From assembly GCA_030062745.1 (NCBI GenBank), contig CP099841.1:14340970-14404969 (forward strand): a stretch of 64,000 nucleotides of DNA, written 5' to 3'. Positions 52,201 through 58,415 of this stretch are shown here, piece by piece; within the stretch, counting starts at the first letter, position 1; each line of letters starts with the position of its first letter. This stretch comes from Capitulum mitella. Taxonomy: Eukaryota; Arthropoda; Thecostraca; Pollicipedomorpha; Pollicipedidae. The position numbers and the translations under genes are program-made. The notes beneath the pieces were generated by a model. It made no database searches, was not told the DNA's origin, and was given only the letters and a program-made list of their open reading frames with translations.

Positions 52201-54263
52201 CCACAGCCAACAAAACAAACGGTGCACACGCCCGGAACCGCCAGCCGACGGAAACGCCAACTGGTAGACCGGCTACGGGTGCCCAGAACAACTGCATACT
52301 CGCCTCCAGCCAGACGGTGTCTGCAGCGAAGGAGGAAACTAATATGGCCAATCGCCAAATGGGTATGCCCGGAGTGCTCGATTCAGCTTCAGCCCGCTTA
52401 AAAGCTACCGCACGGAAACACCATACTGAGCAATATCTGAACAACAATGACATGTTTTAGGTAGGACGTTTTTAATCTGCCTATTGTTGCACGACTCACA
52501 CTGCTCAGTTCGAACATTACGTAGTTACCAAAGCAGATCTGCATTCTGCACTTACTCGACGTTGCATGGAAACGTGTTTGCGTGACAGTGATTACTATTC
52601 CTTGGAATAACGCTCGTATACCTAGAATACAACAGGTTAAGGCCAGCTCGTGGCTCTGTCACGCCAGACGCTCTTTCCCACGGCTGCGGAGCGCCGACCG
52701 AGAGAGTTTGGTGTAGGGGTAGTTGGTTAAACAGCAGCAGAGGGAGGACCAAGAGCGGTCGCCCTGGCAGCTGGTTCAGACAGCTACAGAGGGCTGTACC
52801 GGCAGCTGGTTCGGACGGCTACGGAGGGCTGTACCGGCAGCTGGTTCAGTAGGCTATGGAGGGCTGTACCGGCAGCTGGTTCAGACATGTGCAGATGGTT
52901 GTTCCGGCGGTTGATGGCCGACCCGTCTGCGCGGTGTCCGGGGAGAAGAATTCGGCCGGCCGTGTGCGGTCGAGCCTAGTCTCGCTGCAGCCGGTGGGAC
53001 CGGTTTGAGGCCTTCTAATCGGCCGCCGGCGGGTCGTGCCGTGTGGTCCCGGACCCGGCCGCGGCCGAGCAGCGAGAATCAACAGCCGAGATTGAACCCT
53101 CCGCGTCCGACAGGTAGCGGAGGAGGAGCATATTGTGAGGCCGCACCGGAAGCTCAGGCGCAGGGCCGACTCCCGCTGCACCTCTGCATTTTTTGCAAAC
53201 GGGTCAGATAATGAGGAAAATATTGGCCCGACTCACGAGCCATGACTGTCCCTGCCGTGTTTGAGCTAATGAGGAAACGTATTTTGTAATTAGTATGGAG
53301 GGTCTGAGGCACATAAGCAGAAGACACAAGGATTCTGCTTTTGAAATACTCAAGAATGTGTAATGTGGACAAAAGGAAGAAGGAGAATAAAAAATACTTC
53401 TCTGTTGCTGGACCACCCAGTCTGGAAAACAGCACCTGTGATGCGACCGGACTAGTTAAGAACTCATGTGAGGGTGAACGAACTGTGTGCAGCCCTTCGT
53501 CAAAACGTCCCAGGAATGCGAAGAATGTTTTTCTTCACTTGATGCAGGAGCGTTTTAAATGAGTGCTATTTCATTCTTAAAGATGTTAAGGTGAAAAATA
53601 AGATTGTGGATAGCCAAAATACCATTTTATTTATTATTCTTTATTGGCGCTAACATTTTATTTCAGAGAAAACGTTCAACTACGTGAGGCGGACAGCTGC
53701 TGAGGAAGACTGTGACGGAGGTCAACTTCACTGACTCACTGAGGACATTCGTCACATCTCCTCGACAAACAGGAAAAACGGCTCATTTTCAACACATTGG
53801 GACTGACTTCAGTTCTTATGGACATCAGCCAACATCATCGTTGTCCTGGACGAAATCAACACGTCATTTTTCTCCGCGATAAAGTGTTTTGAATCATGCA
53901 CTTGTATAGACCTGACGGGAAATCTTACTTCTATGAGGACGATGAAACGGCCTGTGATAGATCATTTATCACAAGATAGTTTTGCGCATATCACAAAGCT
54001 ACCGACGATGTTTATTCCTTTAGAATGGAAACAGAGCGTGGGCAGTATCGACAACTAAATCTTTGTGCTGTGCCTTATCATTCCTCGCATTCGATTTCTC
54101 GCGTAGGATAAATCTAGCCAGAGAATGGAACACAGGACTGACCTTGTACGGCTGTTTCATCTTCGAGCTCGACCAAGACGCGGCCGCTGACGAACTGGCC
54201 GGGGAAGTACAGCAGGTTGGAGTTGTCGAACAGGATCAGGAACTTGAGCAGCTTGCGCGGCAT
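25105..54263 (-). CDS. Arrestin domain-containing protein (alpha-arrestin), complete, six exons over 29 kb
   Basis: On the minus strand the exons are 54263-54143, 44510-44394, 38650-38433, 34618-34436, 30199-30014 and 25284-25105. They join in phase to 1005 nt and 334 residues. Exons 1-3 form the N-terminal arrestin sandwich (FDNSNLLYFPGQFVSGRV, SAGIHSFPFKLGLP, LGKHGWVQFFCKA) and exons 4-6 the C-terminal sandwich (GGYVPGETIGVWANVANQS, FVPPLPPTNLRGCHLIKIQY, LQLPIMIASYPYRN). Alpha-arrestins are cytosolic adaptors in receptor endocytosis, and many recruit NEDD4-type ubiquitin ligases through C-terminal PPxY motifs. No PPxY is seen here: the protein stops soon after the second sandwich, like short invertebrate forms of the ARRD-17 type. 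The family call is firm; the exact orthologue is inferred. A CpG-rich promoter precedes exon 1. The introns hold a Tc1-like transposon and many minisatellites. Confidence 0.94.
25449..26142. repeat. 33-bp minisatellite in arrestin-gene intron 5
   Basis: About 21 copies of a 33-bp unit (landmark GGTACGGCACACGGCGGACC). As 33 is a multiple of three and the unit lacks stops in several frames, both strands carry long open frames. Differences between copies change amino acids in every frame checked, so they are not read as genes. Confidence 0.93.
26143..28176. other. Arrestin-gene intron 5, right of the 33-bp array
   Basis: No exon or transposon is recognised. A short GTCAGTCAGAG-type degenerate run lies at 26370-26480, and 27240-27620 is rich in degenerate CTGTGT-type motifs. 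Nothing else is supported. Confidence 0.4.
28179..29584 (-). mobile_element. Tc1/mariner-type DNA transposon, nearly intact (1406 bp)
   Basis: Terminal inverted repeats of at least 27 bp match perfectly (both start CACCCTTGTGCAAATTAATT). The element is flanked by TA at 28177-28178 and 29585-29586, the Tc1/mariner target duplication. It lies in arrestin-gene intron 5 and encodes a DD34E transposase on the minus strand (separate entry). Identical inverted repeats imply a young insertion. Confidence 0.95.
28284..29302 (-). pseudogene. Tc1-like DD34E transposase, lightly damaged
   Basis: It starts MDVTPRKRTKIVTLHEHT with a helix-turn-helix (YREIAAVVGVSLATVSRVI), then a basic linker and a second DNA-binding region (STVRRRLIAVG). 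The catalytic triad is visible: FSDES, QQDLAPCH and NPIENLW, with 34 residues between the second Asp and the Glu (DD34E). The protein would cut and paste the element at TA sites. A one-base shift in an A-run near 28905-28912 and a TGA where Tc1 relatives have Trp just before the FSDES motif split it into two frames, so this copy is probably inactive. The C-terminus (ENGGGHIRY) is complete. Confidence 0.93.
29914..29952. other. Perfect 17-bp-stem palindrome near the exon 5 donor
   Basis: GTACCATTAGAACCACT (29914-29930) pairs perfectly with 29936-29952 around a 5-nt loop. It lies 62 bp inside intron 5 from the exon 5 donor on the transcribed minus strand, so the pre-mRNA could form a strong hairpin there. 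It may also be a tiny MITE remnant. Confidence 0.8.
30014..30199 (-). CDS. Arrestin-domain gene exon 5
   Basis: Minus-strand acceptor CTTTCAG (30200-30206) and donor GTAAGT (30013-30008). It encodes TIHYLSRSKIVNTERREL, ARITRGKIRAGETDDWKN, EQLFVPPLPPTNLRGCHL, IKIQYDVF. This is the most conserved block of the C-terminal arrestin sandwich. Confidence 0.95.
30200..34435. other. Arrestin-gene intron 4
   Basis: Apart from the 47-bp array at 32197-32431 no feature is recognised. The segment 33340-33470 is GC-rich with repeated GGCCGG words. No exon-like open frame with splice signals was found. Confidence 0.5.
32197..32431. repeat. 47-bp minisatellite in arrestin-gene intron 4
   Basis: Five copies of a 47-bp unit (landmarks GGCGCCGGGTCCGCCTCCG and CCTCAGGTCAG). 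The last copy is diverged. Frames across it are compositional. Confidence 0.85.
34436..34618 (-). CDS. Arrestin-domain gene exon 4
   Basis: Minus-strand acceptor GCCGCCGCAG (ending 34619) and donor GTGAGT (34435). It encodes QPFHCEIEHKLGLTCVTSG, PVVCRVRLDRGGYVPGETIG, VWANVANQSKVTIKKTAA, CLCE. The GGYVPGE motif opens the C-terminal sandwich as in other alpha-arrestins. Confidence 0.94.
34666..34920. repeat. 66-bp minisatellite beside the exon 4 acceptor
   Basis: About 3.8 copies of a 66-bp unit (starts at 34691, 34757, 34823 and 34889; landmark TCTGATCAAAACATCAGCGG). On the transcribed strand the array sits 48 bp upstream of the exon 4 acceptor, where a branch point would be expected. Confidence 0.88.
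36186..36355. repeat. 31-bp tandem array with five CRE octamers
   Basis: A 31-bp unit (CAGTGGACGGTGACGTCA plus a GCGGC-rich tail) repeats at least five times in arrestin-gene intron 3. Each unit contains a perfect TGACGTCA palindrome, at 36217, 36248, 36279, 36310 and 36341, spaced exactly 31 bp (about three helical turns). TGACGTCA is the full cAMP response element bound by CREB/ATF factors. Confidence 0.88.
36660..37010. other. CpG-dense GC-rich segment in intron 3
   Basis: A run of about 350 bp is extremely rich in GGCGCC and GGCCGG words and CpG, and is flanked by the CRE array on the left and a 19-bp array on the right. It has the composition of a CpG island; no start codon or exon can be assigned. 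Confidence 0.5.
37026..37196. repeat. 19-bp minisatellite in intron 3
   Basis: Nine consecutive copies of a 19-bp unit (CGGTGAGCACTGTCGAGCC) with substitutions that increase to the right. The following 37,200-37,700 keeps a looser CAGGGAT/TGTCGGC pattern. Confidence 0.88.
38433..38650 (-). CDS. Arrestin-domain gene exon 3
   Basis: Minus-strand acceptor CATTGCAG (ending 38651) and donor GTGAGC (38432). It encodes GHAPVLLSAGIHSFPFKLGL, PLGLPSTFLGKHGWVQFF, CKAAIKEDGGLVHKNQQ, VFIVMNPIDLNVEPPVLA. The FPF and LGKHG motifs are alpha-arrestin hallmarks. Confidence 0.95.
38651..39994. other. Arrestin-gene intron 2, left part
   Basis: Moderately AT-rich single-copy-looking DNA with no recognised exon, transposon or array. 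Confidence 0.4.
39995..40300. promoter_or_regulatory. CpG-island-like segment before the 39-bp array
   Basis: About 300 bp is saturated with GGCGCC, GGCCGG and CG words. It lies directly 5' of the coding-like array on the plus strand and far from any arrestin-gene exon (1.3 kb from exon 3, over 4 kb from exon 2). It could be a promoter for a nested plus-strand gene; this is inference from composition and position. Confidence 0.35.
40272..41870 (+). CDS. Candidate nested gene: 13-residue tandem-repeat protein exon
   Basis: One plus-strand frame is open from just after a TGA at 40269 to TAA at 41868-41870 (532 codons). It is nearly all a 13-residue repeat, TGYTQPPGQQETN, about 39 times, ending TGYTQPGTARS. 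Six positions vary recurrently between copies and five are third-codon, synonymous changes in this frame (ACC/ACT, CAG/CAA, CCA/CCG, GGA/GGG, CAA/CAG); the sixth is Asn/Ser. In the other plus frames and the open minus frames the same changes alter residues. That pattern suggests selection on the protein. The product would be disordered, rich in Gln, Pro, Thr and Gly with one Tyr per repeat, as in some secreted matrix or adhesive proteins. No ATG is in frame, so an upstream exon is needed; a pyrimidine-rich stretch ends in ACACAG at 40317 and could be the acceptor. It lies antisense inside arrestin-gene intron 2. The alternative is a non-coding minisatellite. Confidence 0.4.
   Translation, partial: RSERGVPTAHRRSDTGYTQPPGQQETNTGYTQPPGQQETSTGYTQPPGQQETSTGYTQPPGQQETNTGYTQPPGQQETNTGYTQPPGQQETNTGYTQPPGQQETSTGYTQPPGQQETNTGYTQPPGQQETNTGYTQPPGQQETNTGYTQPPGQQETNTGYTQPPGQQETNTGYTQPPGQQETNTGYTQPPGQQETNTGYTQPPGQQETSTGYTQPPGQQETNTGYTQPPGQQETNTGYTQPPGQQETSTGYTQPPGQQETNTGYTQPPGQQETNTGYTQPPGQQETNTGYTQPPGQQETSTGYTQPPGQQETSTGYTQPPGQQETNTGYTQPPGQQETNTGYTQPPGQQETSTGYTQPPGQQETNTGYTQPPGQQETNTANTQPPGQQETNTGYTQPPGQQETNTGYTQPPGQQETNTGYTQPPGQQETNTGYTQPPGEQETNTGYTQPPGQQETNTGYTQPPGEQETNTGYTQPPGQQETNTGYTQPPEQQETNTGYTQPPGQQETNTGYSQPPGQQETSTGYTQPGTARS
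40312..41855. repeat. 39-bp tandem array (about 39 copies)
   Basis: The unit is 39 bp (landmarks ACAGGTTACACCCAGCC and GGGACAACAGGAAACC). Copies are highly alike except for the six recurrent sites. Three plus and two minus frames stay open across it because the unit length is a multiple of three, so open length alone is not evidence of coding. Confidence 0.96.
42340..42780. repeat. Diverged interspersed repeat family 3, copy 1
   Basis: It shares an ordered set of diverged blocks with 47480-47870, including GCGTTTTAAGTATTTT, a GTCTTA-containing GAT(G/A)TCATCCATG-type block and a CCTTTTGACCTAAAA(T/C) block. Family and ends are unknown; old by divergence. Confidence 0.5.
43240..43990. repeat. 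28-bp minisatellite in arrestin-gene intron 2
   Basis: About 26 copies of a 28-bp unit (landmark CCTCACAGAGAGACCCCAGC plus CTCCACCA). The frame rotates each copy, so a 400-codon frame across it is a by-product of a stop-free sequence. Confidence 0.92.
44394..44510 (-). CDS. Arrestin-domain gene exon 2
   Basis: Minus-strand acceptor TTTTTCAG (ending 44511) and donor GTAAGC (44393). It encodes GVFFHVVGEGTVKVSDRQ, NQRHIDKENYIDFKMRLLG, EH. Split codons on both sides (phase 1) agree with exons 1 and 3. Confidence 0.93.
44880..45180. repeat. GC-rich degenerate tandem region in intron 1
   Basis: Repeated GGGCCGGGC, GTCGGGT and CTGGGTCACAGTGGGT words form a degenerate pattern of roughly 10-20 bp, followed by a CpG-dense stretch to about 45330. 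Several short frames are open there, none with family resemblance. Confidence 0.6.
45331..46011. other. Arrestin-gene intron 1, unassigned stretch
   Basis: Nothing beyond purine-rich single-copy-looking DNA is seen. Confidence 0.4.
46012..47067 (+). repeat. Interspersed repeat family 2, copy 2
   Basis: It matches 7005-8009 over about 1 kb in the same orientation and ends at the same GGTGCCGGG/TTAA boundary. An internal (GATAAA)n-like insertion at about 46376-46400 is absent from copy 1. It lies in arrestin-gene intron 1. Confidence 0.6.
47465..47503. other. 17-bp-stem hairpin (one mismatch)
   Basis: CGGCATATCGGGATTTC (47465-47481) pairs with 47487-47503 at 16 of 17 positions around a 5-nt loop. 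It lies at the left edge of repeat family 3 copy 2. Confidence 0.7.
47480..47870. repeat. Diverged interspersed repeat family 3, copy 2
   Basis: Partner of 42340-42780 by ordered blocks of similarity. Boundaries are approximate and no coding capacity is seen. Confidence 0.5.
48465..49602 (-). mobile_element. piggyBac-like non-autonomous element, copy B (inverted)
   Basis: The minus-strand copy runs from CCCTATTCCCGGAGG (end at 49602) to the other terminus at 48465 (TCCTATTCCCGGCAGGG on the plus strand). The flanks TTAC and TTCA are one change each from TTAA. Internal blocks match copies A and C. No transposase is present. Confidence 0.78.
49607..52767. other. Arrestin-gene intron 1, middle part
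   Basis: No exon is recognised. The segment 50080-50290 is CpG-rich with GTGACGTCGG and CGTGACG words. The rest is ordinary single-copy-looking DNA. Confidence 0.4.
52768..52907. repeat. 35-bp minisatellite in intron 1
   Basis: Four copies of a 35-bp unit (landmarks CAGCTGGTTCAGACAG and GAGGGCTGTACCGG). The fourth copy is the most diverged. Confidence 0.9.
52908..54142. other. Arrestin-gene intron 1, 5' part
   Basis: The segment 52915-53120 is GC-rich without a recognisable product. The rest, up to the exon 1 donor, is AT-richer and unassigned. Confidence 0.4.
54143..54263 (-). CDS. Arrestin-domain gene exon 1
   Basis: ATG at 54263-54261 on the minus strand; donor GTCAGT (54142). It encodes MPRKLLKFLILFDNSNLLY, FPGQFVSGRVLVELEDE, TAVQ and one base of the next codon. 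The start of the arrestin fold (FDNSN...Y-PGQ-VSG-V) places the initiator confidently. Confidence 0.95.
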
Positions 54264-54600
54264 CGCGAGCCCTCCTGAGAGCACCGCGGCGAAAGTCTGC
54301 GCGCCGGCTCGAGTCTGCGGCCAGCTTCACTGATCACAGGGCAGCGAGGGCGCGGCGCACGTGCCAGCTGCAGGGAGCAGCCTGTTGGGGCGGGTTCATC
54401 CCGCTCCCAGTGCCGCAGTGAAGTCCTGGGCGGCTCAGGCCCGCAGCGTGGCTGGGCCGGTCGCGATCCGGCTGCACCACGCGACCGTCGCCCTCCTCTC
54501 AGTCACACCGCGCACTGTGCTGGGCCAGCGGCTACTTTCGCCGCGCGTCCGGCCCTCCAGCCTCCGGCAGCGCGTTGGAGGGCTGTTGAGTAACCTGCCA
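54264..54600 (-). promoter_or_regulatory. CpG-rich promoter region of the arrestin-domain gene
   Basis: The 300 bp upstream of the ATG is CpG-dense, with GGGCGGG (near 54398) and a CACGTG E-box near 54358. No TATA box is evident. This fits a broadly expressed promoter. Confidence 0.5.
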
Positions 54601-55139
54601 TCTAGTGGCAGAATCTGTAATGTAAGCTTTAGCTTGCGGTTGACGCAGTGATGTTAGCCTCGGGTAGCCTCAGTAGGCTGAGATGTTTTACAGGTTTCAT
54701 GAAGCAGGTAATGTGCACTCTTCGTGGACTGTCGGAAGCAACCAGACTTGTGCTCGATACTGTCTGGTTCAGAATCGACTCATGATTTGGTTCCATTTTG
54801 GTCAGAGTGGGAATCGGGAATCGATTCCATTCCTGCCAAAGTCAGAGTCGGAATTGATTCCATTGAAAAGTGCTGGAACCAGAATCAGACTTAAGTCGCA
54901 TGGTTGTCTACGGACTCATAATTAGAACGCACTGAACCACATTGGTCTGCCGAATATATCAATTGGAAGACCAAAACCTGGAGGCACCCAGGTAGCTCCG
55001 AGTACCATTAGATACATCAGAATGCGAACAGGTACGGGGAAGTGCTCAGAAGGCTCTTGCCACATTTCTTTCATTTTCTAGATACTAGTTGTACGCAGTA
55101 TACTACCAGGTCTAGCAAAAGTATTCATTGTGAGTCTCA
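54601..55139. other. Intergenic DNA left of the hAT-like element
   Basis: A short run of imperfect GTCAGAGT(C/G)GGAATCGATTCC motifs lies at 54800-54870. Nothing else is recognised. Confidence 0.45.
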
Positions 55140-57185
55140 CCTAAAGGTAGGAGCGGATCCAGGATTTCGCCGTGGGGGAAATAGGCAGCGCGGAGCCTCC
55201 ACCCGGCCGCCACCCCTCCCCCCCTCCACACATTTTTTTGCTCTTCAGATATAAAAAAAGTAGATCTGCAGGGGTCAAGAGGGAAACATTTAACGTCAGA
55301 CAACCGGAAAAACTCAAATGCGTATCCTTATTTTTGAAAATTTAACGTCTTGTTCCCATAAAAAGTGACCGACATATGACAAAAAAACGGCGGGATTTTA
55401 GGCGGCTGCGGCCCTCCCTCCATCTAAAATGTCGTCTCTGTGTCTGGTCCAGGAACCCCTCTGCCCCCTCAAAGCTTCTGTAGACCATTTTGCTCACTTA
55501 GGTTAGGCTCCCTTTTGGATTTACAGCGACATTTTTAGTGGTCTCGGGCCGTCTACCGTGCCAGGGCCCTCTGGTGGTGTCAGGTTCATTTTGTAGTTTC
55601 GCATGTCTCTCAGGACGTCTCAAGCGCTCTTTTGACAGTTCATGGGCACCTCGGACAGTTTTCGGGACCCAGGCCCACCTGACAATTTCAGAGAGGTTTA
55701 AGCCACCTGGGCTCCCCTCCTGTCGCTCGGAGGAAATTGTTGCTCTCTAAGGATCCCTTCAGGCAGTAACAAGTGCCCTTTATAAGTCTCTGCCGTGTGT
55801 GACAGAGGCACCTTTGGCAATGCCCTAGGTCCCTTGGCCATTTCAGGAGTTGTCTGGACGTCTCAAGGTTAAGTAGTGTCAGGAGCTTCTGGACGTCTCA
55901 GGAGCCCCTATGGCTAACTCACGGGCCTATCTGTGACAGCTTCGGTGGACTCCCTGTTGTCCTAGGTGCTCATCTTGTCGTCTATGGGGAACATTTTTTG
56001 CTGTCTCAGGATCCCTTTGGCAGCTGTAAAAGAGCGTTCAGCTATTTCAGGGCCTCTGTGCAGTCTCATGAGTCGTCTGAGCATCTCCGATGGTTTCTAT
56101 GGCTACATCAGGTGTCTTCCTCTGTCACATGGGGTATATCTGGCAACCTTAGCGCCCCTCTGGCAGTATCAGGGGTCTTTGTTGGAGCTTTATGGGCCTC
56201 CTGGTAATCCCAGAGGACCTTGTCCGTGTCAGGAGCCCGCCGAATACACTCGGCCGTTGCCCTCTGGCCGTTCAGGGTCCCAAACCGCATTGGAGGCCCT
56301 CTTGACGTCTTTGCTTCGCAGGGAGTCTCTGACGTTTTTGGCAGTCTCAGGGGCCATCTGCCGTGTAGGGGCCCATCTTGCCGTCTCCGCCTGACCTTCC
56401 TGGGACCCCCGACTCCATCAAGAACCTCTCAAGTTTCCAAAGAGACTAGTGTAGCCCATTTGGGGCCCTTCTCGAGGTTGAGAAGGTCGCCGGTGAATCT
56501 CCGTTCAGAGGGTCCCTCTGACTGGCCAGGAGCTTTTTATGCTGTGCTAGACGCCCTCTTGAGCTTTTGCCCTTTCAGGGGCCTCTCTGGCACGTCTAGC
56601 GGCTTCATGCACCCGTATTTAGTCCCTCTGGCGGTCCTAGAGACCACTGAAAAGTTTCTGGGGCCTTTCTGTCTTCCATTCTTTGGGGACTTCCAACTTC
56701 CATTTTCTTTTCCATCTTGGAGGACATCTTACCATCTCAGGGTCTCCTTAACCCACCCCGAGGCCCTCTGACTGCATCAGAAGCTTTTGGTTTTCCACAC
56801 AGGCACGCGAAACCCATTCGGGGCGCCATGACATTCCAGGGACCATTATGCTGTCTTAGACACTCAGTCATCGCCTGTGCGTCTCAGGAAACCCTGATAC
56901 CCTTCTGTCGGTCTCAGGGACACTCTACCGTGTTGGGACCATGCTGCAGTCTCAAGGGCCCTATGGATGGTTCAGGAGTTCTTCTGTTGGTCTCCAAAGG
57001 CCATCTAACCTTCCAGGCCCCCTGACCGCATCAAGAACCTGCCAGGTTTTTTACAAAGAGCCGGTGAAACTCATACAGGGCCAGTTCGGAGTCCCTTTTG
57101 GGTCTGAGAGGGGTCCCTTCGGGGCCTTCTCAGGTTTCAGGGGATTGCCCCTATCACCCCTCTTGGATCCGCGCCTGGCTAAAGC
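55140..57185. mobile_element. hAT-like non-autonomous element with an internal degenerate satellite (2.0 kb)
   Basis: Ends at 55148 (TAGGAGCGGATCCAGG) and 57177 (reads CAGGCGCGGATCCAAG inward) are imperfect inverted repeats. The flanks CCTAAAGG (55140-55147) and GCTAAAGC (57178-57185) agree at 6 of 8 bases, as expected for a decayed 8-bp hAT duplication. The interior from about 55530 is a highly degenerate tandem pattern of roughly 30-45 bp built on GTCTCAGGGGCC and CCCTCTGGCAG. No transposase is present. Confidence 0.65.
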
Positions 57186-57207
57186 TTATCAGTCAAAGTT
57201 GCATTAA

Positions 57208-58411
57208 CCCTATTCCCGGAGGCTAGACGGTATGGTCGATTCCCGGCAGGGGGGGCGGATTCGGCCCCCTCCCTGAGGTCTCGAGAACTACACATCTGAT
57301 TTCATCGCAACAAACGGCAATCGATTGGCCATGACATGAACTACATTTTTATAAAAAGAAACTTTAAAAATTTTGAAAGATGTGGATACAGGGGGGTAAA
57401 AATGTCAAAATGGGGGTATTTTTGGGCTTCTTATAACTCCGTTGTTTATCGACCGATTTCGATGAAACTGGCATGAATCGAGAAGTTATGGATAGGACTT
57501 TTACCATTAGTACACACATCTGAAATTTCGAGAAAATTCACGGGCGTTCACAAAACTTAAAAAATAGAAGAATTAGTTTTTTAACAACTAAATGAACAAA
57601 AAGGGCAAAAACACTTTTTGGGCTTCTGCTAGTCATGTTATGCTAAAGACGTACAAGCCGTATCACAATGTTTGTATAATGTTAACATAGGCGTTGCCAG
57701 GGACATGAAAAAGGGGAAACTGTCATGGTCGCACGTTCTTCAGATCAACTTGTGACCTTTGACCTTAAATGACCTCCAGTAACCTTGGAATCATTTGGAA
57801 TGATCTCGTGTGCACTTAATATTATCTGTAAACGTTTTCAATCATTTGAATTCACTCTATTTCTAGAATTTTATTTGATGGCTATTGCGATATAGGGTAC
57901 GCGCACTGACATTTTAGGTCATAGCTCCGTGACCCGATCTGATATCAAGCTGAAACTTGATACACAAGGACAGGACGCCCTGTTACGTCATGTATATTCC
58001 GGGTTTGGCATTTGAAGGAACAGCGCAAAAAGTATTGTAAAAAAACTAATTTTGACTTTTGACTTTGACCTGACCTGGTGAAGTGACCTCAGACAAACAA
58101 AATTATGACTGCAAATTGCCCAGTTATTTAGCTATTCATCTATATAAAGTTTTAAGTTCTATCTTAAAAACACTGCTTTTAGCAGACATTTTTATTTTTC
58201 CCTCAACATGGCCAAAATGGCCTGAGGTGCCTCCCAAAAACGTTGCCTGGCTCCGCCCCTGAGTCAAATAGAATTTTGAAATTTTGTCACAGCACGCAAA
58301 AAGAATAACTAGGAAAATTCAGCAAGTTTCGTAAAGCTGCGTCAAAAAGCCTGGAATTGGCAAGCAAAAAACCCGAGGGGGGCGAATTCAGCCTCCCTGC
58401 CGGGAATAGGG
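57208..58411 (+). mobile_element. piggyBac-like non-autonomous element, copy A (complete, 1204 bp)
   Basis: Perfect TTAA flanks at 57204-57207 and 58412-58415 enclose terminal repeats CCCTATTCCCGG and CCGGGAATAGGG. A second, inner copy of ATTCCCGGCAGGG follows the left terminus. TTAA targets and CCC-starting ends are characteristic of piggyBac elements. There is no coding capacity. Copies B and C are relatives. Confidence 0.88.
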
Positions 58412-58415
58412 TTAA

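Noticed and set aside
55966-57207. Several 100-180-codon frames
   Set aside because: They lie inside the degenerate satellite of the hAT-like element, with no family resemblance or splice context.
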